NCBI RefSeq assembly: GCF_009762775.1
Contig: NZ_CP046401.1
Span: forward strand, 372,001 to 436,000
Source: Maribellus comscasis
GTDB taxonomy: Bacteria > Bacteroidota > Bacteroidia > Bacteroidales > Prolixibacteraceae
Direction: 5' to 3'
DNA length: 64,000 nucleotides
Below the pieces are notes generated by a model. The model did not search any database and was not told the origin of the DNA. It saw only the letters and a list, made by a program, of their open reading frames with translations. Position numbers and translations under genes: made by a program. Positions 37,178 through 46,046 of the stretch are shown here, piece after piece. Position 1 is the first letter of the stretch, and the number at the start of each line of letters is the position of its first letter.

Positions 37178-37909
37178 TCAGGAAATTCTTGATGCTGCTT
37201 CCTCATCAAGGTACCAAATCAATTCGCCATTTTTCGGAGAAATATAATAAGCCGGAAGAAGCTTGGCTGCTTCGTCGTCGTTCATTATTTCAGAAATTCG
37301 TAGCGCCTTATTTGCACCTGTAACAAGAAAAAATACACGACTGGCGTTGTTCAAAACTTTTCCGGTGAGTGTAATTCTGTTTTGCCCGGTTATTGGATGC
37401 TGGCTGGCAGCACAAATATTTTCATCTTCAAACAATTCAATCTGGTCCGGAAAAATTGACGCGGTATGTCCATCTTCGCCCAATCCCAGAATTACCAGGT
37501 CAAATACCGGTGCATCTCCTCTGTAATTCAGGCTTTCTTCAATTTCATCAGCATACCGGAAAACTTCCTCTTCGGGTTTATTTTCACCTTTTACGCGATG
37601 AAGATTTTCCTCCGGGATTTGAATTTTAGAAAACAAAAAATCGTTGGCCAGTTTAAAATTGCTGTTTTCATTATCCGGTGGCACACATCTTTCGTCTCCC
37701 CACCAAAAATGAAGTCGTTCCCAGGGAATCTCTTCAGAAAATTCCGCAGCCAGGATCTTGAATAATTTTTTAGGGGTACTTCCTCCCGAAAGGGCTACAT
37801 CAAATCTGTTTTGATGAGATTCCTGTGTTAGCTTTAAAATCTCTCTGGCGACAGCCTTACATACTTTCTTTGGTTTGGAAAATATTTTTACTTCAGGCAT
37901 AGTAGTCAT
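37178..37909 (-). CDS. pgl: 6-phosphogluconolactonase
   Basis: 243 residues. It hydrolyses 6-phosphogluconolactone in the oxidative pentose phosphate pathway. The sugar-isomerase-like fold shows LSGGSTPKKLFKIL near 40, WWGDERCVPPDNENSN near 70, and LGLGEDGHTASIFPD near 145 with the catalytic Asp-Gly-His. It follows zwf by 43 bp on the same strand, encoding the next enzyme of the pathway. Start ATG 37909 is used; a second ATG three codons later is equally possible. No gnd gene is adjacent. Confidence 0.95.
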   Translation of the reverse strand: MTTMPEVKIFSKPKKVCKAVAREILKLTQESHQNRFDVALSGGSTPKKLFKILAAEFSEEIPWERLHFWWGDERCVPPDNENSNFKLANDFLFSKIQIPEENLHRVKGENKPEEEVFRYADEIEESLNYRGDAPVFDLVILGLGEDGHTASIFPDQIELFEDENICAASQHPITGQNRITLTGKVLNNASRVFFLVTGANKALRISEIMNDDEAAKLLPAYYISPKNGELIWYLDEEAASRIS

Positions 37910-37952
37910 TGCAGTTTGTTTATTTTGATAAAGTTAAACAAATTTCACAAAA

Positions 37953-39455
37953 CTACAGTTCACAGTATAAACCATCGTCCGTCAGATTTTTACAGGGATA
38001 CCTCCAGGTACCCCGGGGAGAAATCAATTTATCGGAATCCTCCGGTCCCCAGGTTCCTGCGGGATAACCGTATATCGGTATCTCGGGATTGGTTCCCCAT
38101 GCATTAATAATCGGCTGAACAAATTTCCAGGCCTCCTCAACGGCATCGCCTCTCGCATACAATGTTGCATCTCCCTGCATACAGTCAAGCAGCAGCCGTT
38201 CATATGCTGAAGACAAATGTTTATCCGCCAAATCAGAGTAGTGAAAATCCATATTTACAGTCTGCACATCAAAACCTGCTCCGGGAGTTTTCATTCCAAA
38301 TTTTAGTAAAATCCCTTCATCTGGCTGAATACGAATAATCAACTGATTGTTTCCTCCTGACAGCGACTGAGAAGGATTAAACAAATGATGCGGCACACTT
38401 TTAAAATGAATAACAATTTCTGTAACGCGGGTTGGCAATTTTTTCCCGGTACGAATAAAAAAAGGAACACCGGCCCACCGCCAGTTATCTATAAAAAATT
38501 TAATCGCTACAAATGTTTCTGTTCGTGAGAGATGATCAACTCCGGGCTCGTCGCGATATCCCAGAACCTTTTCGCCTTTTATTACCGAATCGGTATACTG
38601 ACCACGGATCACATATTTCGACACCTGGCTTTCAGAAATTGGCCGTAAAGACTGAAATACTTTCAGGATTTCATTTCTAATCGCATCAGCTTCTACAACA
38701 ACCGGAGGTTCCATAGCAACAAAACCTACCAACTGAAGCAGATGATTTTGTAACATATCGCGTAAAGCTCCCGAGTGATCATAATAACCTCCACGACCTT
38801 CAACACCAAGATTTTCGGCCGAAGTAATTTCAACACGTTCTATATAATTTTGATTCCATAAAGGCTCAAAAATTCCGTTGGAGAAACGCGTAACCAACAT
38901 ATTCTGTACGGTTTCTTTTCCAAGGTAGTGGTCTATCCTGTATATTTGTTCTTCCTGAAAATAATTCAACAAGCTAATATTCAACTCTTTTGCCGATTTC
39001 AAATCACTGCCAAAAGGTTTCTCTACAATCAGCCTTCTAAAGAATTTTTCAGATTTACTTAAACCGGCGCTCGCCAAATGTTTGGGAATAACGTCGTACA
39101 AGGAAGGCGGAGTCGACAAATAAAAAATATAATTTGCCTCCATTTTATACTGCTTCTCCAGCTCAGTAAGTCTTTCTTTAAGTTTGCCATAATCTTTCTC
39201 TTCCGACGGAGAAATTGGCTGGTAAAAAAGCATTTTCTTAAAATCCTCCACACCTTCCTCTTTTGATAAAAACTCATCAGCTTTTGCCCTGAATTCATCG
39301 TCAGAAAGATCTGTTCTGGAAGCCCCGAGAACAACAAATTTGTCGGGAAGTAATTTATCTTTATAAAGTTGAAATAATGCCGGTAATAATTTACGCTTTG
39401 TCAGATCGCCTGAAGCGCCAAAAATAATTAAAATCTGATTTTCTGCTTTTTTCAT
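37953..39455 (-). CDS. zwf: Glucose-6-phosphate 1-dehydrogenase
   Basis: 500 residues, normal length. It oxidises glucose-6-phosphate to the lactone, making NADPH. Visible: the coenzyme loop FGASGDLTKRKLLPALF at ~12-28, RLIVEKPFGSD near 142, the active-site RIDHYLGKETVQN near 173-186, and RTGKKLPTR near 335. It begins 6 bp after the phosphopantetheinyl transferase stop and precedes pgl, so it is the sixth gene of a minus-strand run starting with mutY. Linking the oxidative pentose phosphate entry to the gld genes is a question of gene order only, with no mechanistic implication. Confidence 0.97.
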   Translation of the reverse strand: MKKAENQILIIFGASGDLTKRKLLPALFQLYKDKLLPDKFVVLGASRTDLSDDEFRAKADEFLSKEEGVEDFKKMLFYQPISPSEEKDYGKLKERLTELEKQYKMEANYIFYLSTPPSLYDVIPKHLASAGLSKSEKFFRRLIVEKPFGSDLKSAKELNISLLNYFQEEQIYRIDHYLGKETVQNMLVTRFSNGIFEPLWNQNYIERVEITSAENLGVEGRGGYYDHSGALRDMLQNHLLQLVGFVAMEPPVVVEADAIRNEILKVFQSLRPISESQVSKYVIRGQYTDSVIKGEKVLGYRDEPGVDHLSRTETFVAIKFFIDNWRWAGVPFFIRTGKKLPTRVTEIVIHFKSVPHHLFNPSQSLSGGNNQLIIRIQPDEGILLKFGMKTPGAGFDVQTVNMDFHYSDLADKHLSSAYERLLLDCMQGDATLYARGDAVEEAWKFVQPIINAWGTNPEIPIYGYPAGTWGPEDSDKLISPRGTWRYPCKNLTDDGLYCEL

Positions 39456-39461
39456 GTGTAT

Positions 39462-40106
39462 TCATGATTTTATTACATCTTCAACACAAAAAACGATAAC
39501 ATTGTTTTTGTATTCGAAATGTTGAAGTTGATATGTGATATTTTCATTTTCGCGAACCTTTTCTCCTTTGAACTTTTTCTCTTTAAGAAGAGCAAAAGGG
39601 GGAATAAAAATCTCTGACCTGAAATCGATTCCCTGTTTTTCGGAACACTTAAAAATGGCTTCTTTGGCGCACCATAAAAGAATTGTCGCTTTTTGCGGGT
39701 TACCGCAATCTTTAACAAAGCTTTTCTCCTTTTCATGCAAAAAACGTTGGGCAATATTTTCAATTTTTCTCTTTGAGTCTTCAACATCGATTCCAATTCT
39801 TTTTTTGGAAAGAAAAACTACGGCTAAATCCCCTGAGTGCGAAATGCTGAGATTAGTGGTAGAATTTTTTAATAATGGCCGGCCTGAATCTTCATAAAGA
39901 ATTTCTGCTTTTTTTCCCAACAGCTTCTGCAAAAGTAAACGAACGGCTATAAATTCCTTTTTTCTTCGTATTGAAGAGAACATTTCAAATTCTTTTCTTT
40001 CTTTTTCTGAAAAATGAATTTGACGATATAAAACATCCAGCTCTTCGGTAATTTCCCAAATTCCGACAACTCCGTCTGTCTGTTCTATTCTTTTTGCAAA
40101 AGCCAT
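39462..40106 (-). CDS. 4'-phosphopantetheinyl transferase (Sfp type)
   Basis: 214 residues. It transfers phosphopantetheine from CoA to carrier proteins. The two family signatures are present: a Mg-binding RIGIDVED near residue 108-115 and WCAKEAIFK near 150-158, preceded by LSISHSGD. The length fits Sfp/AcpT-type enzymes rather than the ~120-residue AcpS. Its first base overlaps the last base of gldD (40106), showing tight coupling. In Bacteroidota this enzyme is often found next to gldD/gldE and may be the main carrier-protein activator of the cell (inference). Confidence 0.9.
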   Translation of the reverse strand: MAFAKRIEQTDGVVGIWEITEELDVLYRQIHFSEKERKEFEMFSSIRRKKEFIAVRLLLQKLLGKKAEILYEDSGRPLLKNSTTNLSISHSGDLAVVFLSKKRIGIDVEDSKRKIENIAQRFLHEKEKSFVKDCGNPQKATILLWCAKEAIFKCSEKQGIDFRSEIFIPPFALLKEKKFKGEKVRENENITYQLQHFEYKNNVIVFCVEDVIKS

Positions 40107-40696
40107 TATTCCCAGTGGGTTGTTTCAATTAAACGTACAACATCGGGTTCCAGAAAATCGATAACCGGTTTTATTGAATCTATATTCGGGACTTCGCGAA
40201 TATAAAGTGCACCTCGCAAAAAATGCCGTGTACTGTCGGTTAAAAAAAACTGCATCGGAGAAGCTGCATTTCCTTCAATTTCGTAAACAATCCCATAAAC
40301 ATCGTTTGCCGGATTTACAAAAACCCGCTCATTAATTGCATTTGCCTTTATAGAATGTTTATAAGCCAATTCTCTCGATTCCTCCATAAATTCAGCCAGT
40401 TGCATTCTTTTCTCTGTTCCTTGTCCTTTTATTGTGTAATATGAAATGTGTACTTCTGCCTTGTTTTCGGGCACTTCAATATTTATCCAATTGGGTTCTT
40501 CCGGATTTCGCGAGTCGGGTTGAATTTGTGAATAATTGGGTATTTCAAAACGATAGGGAAATTTATTTTCTATCCAGTGGTAATTTTTTTCAGGAAAATC
40601 AATCCGAAAATAACCCCGTGGTTTTGGGGTATATTTTTGACGGCAACTCCCCAAAAAAAGAATAAAAATAAAAAACCACAAGTAATTTTTTTTCAT
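40106..40696 (-). CDS. gldD: Gliding motility lipoprotein GldD
   Basis: 196 residues from ATG 40696; a longer frame back to a TTG at 40732 would spoil the signal peptide, so I reject it. MKKNYLWFFIFILFLGSC is a lipoprotein signal with Cys18. The mature part starts with YTPKPRGYFRIDFPEKNYHW, characteristic of GldD. GldD is needed for gliding in Flavobacterium and is also kept in non-gliding relatives; its exact biochemical role is unknown. It lies 32 bp after gldE, the order seen in many Bacteroidota. Confidence 0.92.
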   Translation of the reverse strand: MKKNYLWFFIFILFLGSCRQKYTPKPRGYFRIDFPEKNYHWIENKFPYRFEIPNYSQIQPDSRNPEEPNWINIEVPENKAEVHISYYTIKGQGTEKRMQLAEFMEESRELAYKHSIKANAINERVFVNPANDVYGIVYEIEGNAASPMQFFLTDSTRHFLRGALYIREVPNIDSIKPVIDFLEPDVVRLIETTHWE

Positions 40697-40728
40697 CGCG
40701 TATATTTTGCTTTTGAGAATAACGGAAA

Positions 40729-42060
40729 TCAAGGTTGTTTATTCAATTCTACCTTAATTTGTTTGATCCTGCGATTATCAACTGCATCAATGGTAAATTT
40801 AAAATCCTTGCAGACTATTTTTTCATTCTTTACGGGAATTTCCCCTCTGAGTTCAAGAATTAGTCCGGCAAGAGTATCTGCGTCACCTTTTACATCATCA
40901 AATACATTGTCTCTGCATTCCATGGTTTTGTAAAAATCGATTAAAAGTGTTTTCCCGTCAAAAAGATAGGTATTATCTGTAAGTTTTGAGAAGTAACTTT
41001 CCTCGTCGTCAAATTCGTCGGTAATATCTCCCACAATTTCTTCCAGGATATCTTCGAGAGTAACAATCCCTGCTGTTCCTCCGTATTCGTCAATTACGAT
41101 AGCAAAATGTACTCTGGTTTTTTGGAACTCTTCAAGAAGCGAATTTATTTTTTTTGTCTCAGGAACATAAAACGGAGGGCGAATCAGGGTTTGCCACCTG
41201 AAAGTATTCCCTTTGTGGCTATGAGGCAATAAATCTTTTGTATATAAAATACCACTGATATTATCAAATGAATCGATATAAACCGGTATTCGCGAGTAGC
41301 CCGACTCAATTATCACATTTAAAACATCGGAAAAACTGACTTTAATGTCAAGTGAAACCACATCTACACGGGGCTTCATTATCTCTTCTACACTTTTATT
41401 CCCGAATTTTACAATTCCTTCCAGTATTTCCTTTTCTTCAGAAAGCTCCTGATCTGAAGTCAGTTCAAGAGCCTGAGAAATTTCATCCATTGAAATATTC
41501 TTCCGGTGTCTCTGCATGCGTTTATTTACAACAGATGATGAATACAGTAAAATTGCATTTACCGGCCGGAACACTTTTTCAAGCGTTAACAAGGGAATAG
41601 CCATAAATTTTGAAAAACCCAGCGCGTAATGATTGGCATATATCTTTGGTAATATCTCGCCAAACAACAGCAGAAAAAATGTAATTACAACTACCTGAAG
41701 AATAAATTCTATTACCGGTGCATTAACGATGGTTACAAGATTATTTGAAACATAGGTTGTTAAAATAATTATTCCAACATTAACAAAATTATTGGCCACC
41801 AAAATAGTGGCAAGCAACTTTTCAGGATTTTCCAAATTTTTGAGCACCCCTGCATTGGTCTTGTTTTTTTTATGTAACAATTTCTTTTTGTCAGCTGCAC
41901 TTAAAGAGAAATAAGCAACTTCGGAACCACTGATAAGCGCAGAGCTTAATAACAGCAAAAGAATTATTACAATTGCTGCAACAAAACTTAAACTAACGGG
42001 ATGAAACTGAATCCCCCAATTGTTAATCGTCGATGCTGTCAGCAATGAATCTGTTTCCAA
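40729..42060 (-). CDS. gldE: Gliding motility-associated GldE, CNNM/CBS hemolysin-type membrane protein
   Basis: 443 residues. An N-terminal DUF21/CNNM-like membrane region (~1-200) has hydrophobic segments [20 protein letters not shown], the [18 protein letters not shown] motif, [19 protein letters not shown] and a third span near 115-135. A CBS pair follows ([52 protein letters not shown], ~225-355) and a C-terminal CorC_HlyC domain. Related proteins handle Mg2+ or Co2+. GldE partly overlaps GldD in function in Flavobacterium. Next to ssb (17 bp) in a mutY-ssb-gldE-gldD string, a conserved order. Confidence 0.93.
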   Translation of the reverse strand: METDSLLTASTINNWGIQFHPVSLSFVAAIVIILLLLLSSALISGSEVAYFSLSAADKKKLLHKKNKTNAGVLKNLENPEKLLATILVANNFVNVGIIILTTYVSNNLVTIVNAPVIEFILQVVVITFFLLLFGEILPKIYANHYALGFSKFMAIPLLTLEKVFRPVNAILLYSSSVVNKRMQRHRKNISMDEISQALELTSDQELSEEKEILEGIVKFGNKSVEEIMKPRVDVVSLDIKVSFSDVLNVIIESGYSRIPVYIDSFDNISGILYTKDLLPHSHKGNTFRWQTLIRPPFYVPETKKINSLLEEFQKTRVHFAIVIDEYGGTAGIVTLEDILEEIVGDITDEFDDEESYFSKLTDNTYLFDGKTLLIDFYKTMECRDNVFDDVKGDADTLAGLILELRGEIPVKNEKIVCKDFKFTIDAVDNRRIKQIKVELNKQP

Positions 42061-42077
42061 GCTAATTTATCTTAGGT

Positions 42078-42533
42078 TTAAAATGGCAAATCATCATCGC
42101 CTTCCGATTCTTCAAAATCAGGTTCTTTTTGATTCCCCTTGGAAGACGACGAATTTTGATTTTCATTGTACTGCGACGACTGGTTATCTGACGACTGATT
42201 GTCATTCCTACTACCAAGCATTTGCATTACGTCACCATATATTTCAGTTATATATCTCTTATTTCCATCCTTATCATCGTATGATCGGGTTCTGATTCTC
42301 CCCTCGATATACAATTGCCGCCCTTTTGTAACGTATTTTTCTGCCACATCAGCAAGCCCGCGCCAAAGCACAATATTGTGCCATTCTGTGGTTGTAACCC
42401 TGTCTCCGTTTTTTGCTAAATAAGTTTCTGAAGTAGCCAATGGGAAATTTGCAACGGCAACTCCCGAATCAAGATGTCTTACTTCCGGATCTTTTCCAAC
42501 ATTTCCTACTAAAATAACTTTGTTTACTGACAT
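42078..42533 (-). CDS. ssb: Single-stranded DNA-binding protein
   Basis: 151 residues. The OB-fold covers ~1-108 (MSVNKVILVGNVGKDPEVR, WHNIVLWRGLADVAEKYV, GRQLYIEGRIRTRSY). A Gln/Asn/Ser-rich linker follows and the acidic tip EGDDDLPF that recruits replication and repair partners is intact. It coats single-stranded DNA during replication, recombination and repair. It sits 61 bp after mutY, another DNA-maintenance gene. Confidence 0.97.
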   Translation of the reverse strand: MSVNKVILVGNVGKDPEVRHLDSGVAVANFPLATSETYLAKNGDRVTTTEWHNIVLWRGLADVAEKYVTKGRQLYIEGRIRTRSYDDKDGNKRYITEIYGDVMQMLGSRNDNQSSDNQSSQYNENQNSSSSKGNQKEPDFEESEGDDDLPF

Positions 42534-42594
42534 AATTTTAACTTTTATAGGTTAACATTTAAAATTACGAATTACATAAAAATATAATAGTAAT

Positions 42595-43662
42595 TCAATC
42601 TTTTTTTTCATTTAAATTCAATTCTTTAATAAATTCTTCGATTAACCTCGGAACAGCAAATTTAGAAATATCTTTTTTATTTACCTGAATATATTTTGGG
42701 TCTATGCATCTGTTATCAGGAATTTCGACCGAAACCAACCGGGCAAAAATTACCTGATGGCTTAAAATGTGTTTTTTCTCAGCCGATAACCTTTTTATAT
42801 TGTAATGACAATCTGTTAAAAAGCCAACATTTTCTTTGTTATTTAATATTTCACCTTCTGTAAGTGGTTCGGTTGTTTCAAAAAGCGGAAACTGGTATAA
42901 ATTTTTCCAAATATCGTTTCCTTCTCTTTTTTCAACAAAAACCGTTTCACCATTTTCGATAAAATAATAGTAGAAATATCGTTTTTGTTGTTTTATCTTC
43001 TTTGTTTTTACCGGTAGTTGCTGAACTTTCTTATTTTTTGCAGCAAAACAGGTTCTCAACAAAACACAATTTTTACAGTCGGGTGTTTTGGGAATACATT
43101 GCAAGGCTCCAAATTCCATTAAAGCCTGATTATGAAAACCCGCGTTTCTGTCGGGTACCAGTTCACCGGCAATTAGTTCAATCTCTTTTCTCCCTCTTGC
43201 AGAGTCGACAGGAGCCGAGATTCCATAATATCTTGAAAGAACTCTATATATATTACCATCAACCGTCGCATGTGGCAAATCAAAAGCGATTGAAGCGATC
43301 GCCGCTGCGGTGTAGGGCCCAACCCCTTTTAATTTTAGTATACCTTTGTAATCCGATGGAAATTTCCCCTTAAATTCGCGTTGGATATGTTTTGCCGTAA
43401 AATGCAAATTTCTTGCGCGCGAATAATAGCCTAAGCCTTGCCACTCTTTCAACACCTCATCTTCAGTGGCTTTGGCCAAATCATTAACAGTAGGAAACCG
43501 TTCTACAAAACGTAAATAATATTTTGTTCCCTGTGCAACACGCGTCTGCTGCAGAATTATCTCCGAAAGCCAAATATAGTAAGGATCAGTTGTTTGTCTC
43601 CAGGGAAGCTCCCTGCTATTTCTTTTGAACCAGTTATAAATTATGTCTAAAAATACTTCCAT
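42595..43662 (-). CDS. mutY: A/G-specific adenine DNA glycosylase
   Basis: 355 residues. It removes adenine mispaired with 8-oxoguanine. The helix-hairpin-helix LKGVGPYTAAAIAS (~108-121), the catalytic aspartate in ATVDGNIYRVLSR (~131-143), the SEIILQQTRV helix with catalytic Glu near 34, and the [4Fe-4S] ligands spaced C-x6-C-x2-C-x5-C (~190-206) are all present. The C-terminal Nudix-like domain (~225-345) reads the 8-oxoG partner. First gene of the minus-strand run to pgl and divergent from the HU gene. Confidence 0.96.
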   Translation of the reverse strand: MEVFLDIIYNWFKRNSRELPWRQTTDPYYIWLSEIILQQTRVAQGTKYYLRFVERFPTVNDLAKATEDEVLKEWQGLGYYSRARNLHFTAKHIQREFKGKFPSDYKGILKLKGVGPYTAAAIASIAFDLPHATVDGNIYRVLSRYYGISAPVDSARGRKEIELIAGELVPDRNAGFHNQALMEFGALQCIPKTPDCKNCVLLRTCFAAKNKKVQQLPVKTKKIKQQKRYFYYYFIENGETVFVEKREGNDIWKNLYQFPLFETTEPLTEGEILNNKENVGFLTDCHYNIKRLSAEKKHILSHQVIFARLVSVEIPDNRCIDPKYIQVNKKDISKFAVPRLIEEFIKELNLNEKKD

Positions 43663-43740
43663 TTTCTGCTAACCCGTTAAATATCTTAAGAAAAACAAAA
43701 ATAATTTTTTTGAAATGCTTTCCGGTTCTTAAATTATTTA

Positions 43741-43748
43741 TATTTTTG
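43741..43748 (+). promoter_or_regulatory. -7 box for the HU-like gene
   Basis: TATTTTTG at 43741-43748 is a perfect TAnnTTTG. The -33 site at 19-nt spacing reads CTTT, only a partial match. Start predicted near 43755, about 43 nt of leader. Confidence 0.4.
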
Positions 43749-43797
43749 CACACCAGTTTATTTCGATTAATACATTGAAAATTAAATATTTTAAGAA

Positions 43798-44082
43798 ATG
43801 ACAAAGGCAGATATTGTAAATGAAATTTCAAAAAACACAGGAATTGAGAAGGTAACTGTTCAAAAAACAGTGGAAGCCTTTATGGAAACTGTTAAAGATT
43901 CGTTAGTAGATGGTAAAAATGTTTACCTAAGAGGATTTGGTAGTTATGTTGTTAAGAAAAGAGCAGAAAAAACTGCAAGGAATATTTCAAAAAACACCAC
44001 GATAATTATCCCGGCGCATAATATTCCTTCTTTTAAACCAGCAAAATCATTTGTTGCAAAAGTTAAAAATCAAGTAAAATAG
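43798..44082 (+). CDS. HU/IHF-family DNA-binding protein, divergent arm
   Basis: 94 residues. The N-terminal helices (MTKADIVNEISKNTGIEKVTVQKTVEAF) and the LRGFGSYVVKKRAEKTARN strand pair are typical of HU/IHF. The beta-arm tip is not: the usual RNP that intercalates DNA is RNI, and the next residues are SKNTTIIIP. It may bend DNA less or bind differently from the canonical HU encoded at 49518-49790 (inference). It is followed 6 bp later by a tiny ribosomal-type gene and then rng, suggesting a translation-linked transcript. Confidence 0.93.
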   Translation: MTKADIVNEISKNTGIEKVTVQKTVEAFMETVKDSLVDGKNVYLRGFGSYVVKKRAEKTARNISKNTTIIIPAHNIPSFKPAKSFVAKVKNQVK

Positions 44083-44088
44083 TTTATT

Positions 44089-44181
44089 ATGCCAAGCGGA
44101 AAAAAAAGAAAAAGACATAAAATGGCTACGCATAAAAGAAAAAAAAGATTGCGTAAAAACCGACATAAAAAAAAGAAATAA
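44089..44181 (+). CDS. 30-residue basic protein, AURKAIP1/COX24 (mS38/bS22-like) ribosomal protein
   Basis: A complete 31-codon frame, ATG 44089 to TAA 44181, beginning MPSGKKRKRHKMATHKRKKR and ending in KNRHKKKK: 20 of 30 residues are Lys, Arg or His. This matches the tiny Bacteroidota proteins with the AURKAIP1/COX24 domain, related to mitochondrial mS38 and actinobacterial bS22 of the small ribosomal subunit. It probably sits on 16S rRNA in the 30S subunit. It begins 6 bp after the HU-like stop and is followed by two dyads and rng. Too short for many gene callers. Function assigned by resemblance only. Confidence 0.85.
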   Translation: MPSGKKRKRHKMATHKRKKRLRKNRHKKKK

Positions 44182-44183
44182 GG

Positions 44184-44208
44184 TTTTAATAAGCTTAACT
44201 TATTAAAA
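44184..44208 (+). terminator. A/T-rich hairpin after the mS38-like gene
   Basis: Perfect 10-bp arms 44184-44193 and 44199-44208, 5-nt loop, no T-run. It starts 2 bp after the stop codon; it may protect the 3' end or help termination together with the next dyad. Confidence 0.4.
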
Positions 44209-44215
44209 ATATTTT

Positions 44216-44252
44216 GATTAAACCTAAGGCAATTTTTGTCTTAGGTTTAATC
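44216..44252 (+). terminator. 13-bp hairpin upstream of rng
   Basis: Perfect 13-bp arms 44216-44228 and 44240-44252 with an 11-nt loop containing T5. It is followed by TGTTAATA, a weak tail. Confidence 0.5.
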
Positions 44253-44303
44253 TGTTAATATAGTATTGTTATTAATAAAAATTTACAGATTAAAATTTAG
44301 GTT

Positions 44304-45854
44304 GTGAGTAGCGATTTAATTATTGATGTAACTCCATCCGAAATTGTCATTGCTCTACAGGAAAACAAAAAGCTTGTTGAATTAACACGGGAAAGAAGTG
44401 GTGCAAAGTTTGCAGTGGGTGATATCTATCTCGGGAAGGTAAAAAAAATAATGCCTAGCCTGAACGCTTCTTTTATTGATGTTGGTTACGAAAAAGATGC
44501 CTTCCTGCACTACCTCGACATGGGACCGCAATTTGCAACATTAAACAAATTTGTTCGCATTGCATCCTCAAGAAAAAACAAAGTTTCATCCCTTTCGCGA
44601 ATTCATTCCGAACCCGATATCGACAAGGAAGGGAAAGTAAACAACCTGCTTAAAGTAGGACAAAAAATTTTGGTGCAGGTAGCCAAAGAACCCATTTCAA
44701 CCAAAGGGCCAAGACTAACCTCTGAAATCTCGATTGCAGGCCGTTACCTGGTACTAATGCCATTCAGCGACAAAATTTCTGTTTCTCAGAAAATTAAAAC
44801 TACTGAAGAAAAAAACCGGCTAAAAAAACTGGTTCAAAGTATCAAACCCAAAAAATACGGGGTAATTATCAGAACCGTTGCTGAAGGTAAAAAAGTTGCC
44901 GAACTCGACCAGGAATTACGTAGATTGGTTGACAAATGGGAAACCACTTTTAACAAGCTTCGTCGTGCACAGCCACCGTCACTCATAATTGGGGAAATGG
45001 ATAGGACAACGGCACTTCTGCGCGACATTTATCACTCCAACTTTAACAGTATTATTGTTAACGATCAATCGGTTGCTAATGAAATTAGCGATTACATAGG
45101 CAGCATTCAGCCTGACAAAAAGAAAATTGTAAAATTTTACAAAGGACGTCAACCCATTTTTGAACACTATGGAATTGAAAAACAAATTAAAGCGTCGTTT
45201 GGGAAAACAGTTTCATTTAAAGATGGTGCCTATTTAATCGTTGAACATACCGAAGCATTTCATGTAATTGACGTTAACAGTGGAAACCGTGCAAAAGTTG
45301 GGCTCGACCAGGAAACCAACGCACTGGATGTAAACCTGGCCGCCTGTAATGAAATTGCAAGACAACTTCGTTTGCGAGACATGGGAGGTATTATTGTCAT
45401 TGATTTTATTGACATGCACCAGGCTTCTAATCGCCAGAAAGTGTATGAACACATGAAGGAGATTATGGCCGGAGATCGGACCAAGCACAACATTTTACCA
45501 CTAAGTAAGTTCTGTCTCATGCAGATTACCCGGCAACGTGTACGCCCGGAAGAAAATATAGAGACAGCAGAAAACTGTCCTACATGCAAAGGCAGCGGTA
45601 AAATTGTGCCCACCATTTTATTTGCCGACGAACTGGATGGCAAAGTAAAATACGTTCTGAAAGATTTGAATAAGAAAAAACTGAATTTAAAAGTACATCC
45701 GTACATTGCGGCATACTTAACCAAAGGTTTTAAAAGCATACGAAACCAATGGTTTTTGAAGTATATACGATGGGTCAATGTAGAATCCAACAGTACTTAT
45801 TCTTATCTTGAATATCATTTTTTTGATGAAAATATGGAAGAAATAATTCTTTAA
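44304..45854 (+). CDS. rng: Ribonuclease E/G
   Basis: 516 residues from GTG 44304, the RNase G size without the long RNase E scaffold tail. It cuts single-stranded RNA in 16S rRNA maturation and mRNA decay. An S1 domain (~35-130), catalytic Mg-binding aspartates in HVIDVNSGNR (near 321) and IVIDFIDMHQ (near 365), and the zinc-link CPTCKGSGK (near 430) are present. It comes after the HU-like and ribosomal genes and ends at a strong terminator. Confidence 0.95.
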   Translation: MSSDLIIDVTPSEIVIALQENKKLVELTRERSGAKFAVGDIYLGKVKKIMPSLNASFIDVGYEKDAFLHYLDMGPQFATLNKFVRIASSRKNKVSSLSRIHSEPDIDKEGKVNNLLKVGQKILVQVAKEPISTKGPRLTSEISIAGRYLVLMPFSDKISVSQKIKTTEEKNRLKKLVQSIKPKKYGVIIRTVAEGKKVAELDQELRRLVDKWETTFNKLRRAQPPSLIIGEMDRTTALLRDIYHSNFNSIIVNDQSVANEISDYIGSIQPDKKKIVKFYKGRQPIFEHYGIEKQIKASFGKTVSFKDGAYLIVEHTEAFHVIDVNSGNRAKVGLDQETNALDVNLAACNEIARQLRLRDMGGIIVIDFIDMHQASNRQKVYEHMKEIMAGDRTKHNILPLSKFCLMQITRQRVRPEENIETAENCPTCKGSGKIVPTILFADELDGKVKYVLKDLNKKKLNLKVHPYIAAYLTKGFKSIRNQWFLKYIRWVNVESNSTYSYLEYHFFDENMEEIIL

Positions 45855-45892
45855 AAAAAAGCCGCTCATTTAAAAATGAGCGGCTTTTTTTT
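45853..45892 (+). terminator. Intrinsic terminator of rng
   Basis: Arms 45861-45870 and 45875-45884 (GCCGCTCATT with its complement) flanked by A8 and T8, short loop. The symmetric A/T flanks allow use in both directions. Confidence 0.85.
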
Positions 45893-46003
45893 AAATTCTG
45901 TTAAAATTCATAAAATGTTACATTAATTGATTATTTTTTTGCCGTAAATGGAACTTTTGTCACAACAAACCAAATGGAATCATTTTTGTTTTATGAACAT
46001 ATT

Positions 46004-46011
46004 TATATTTG
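46004..46011 (+). promoter_or_regulatory. -7 box for the dsbD-like gene
   Basis: TATATTTG at 46004-46011 is a perfect TAnnTTTG. A TTTG occurs 15 nt upstream, closer than the usual spacing. Start near 46018, 29 nt before the ATG. Confidence 0.4.
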
Positions 46012-46046
46012 TACATATTTAACATAGAAGAAAACGCCATATTAAA

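Noticed and set aside
45260..45790. A 176-codon minus-strand frame inside rng
   Set aside because: It lies fully opposite conserved RNase G motifs and its translation has no recognisable domain; a shadow frame.
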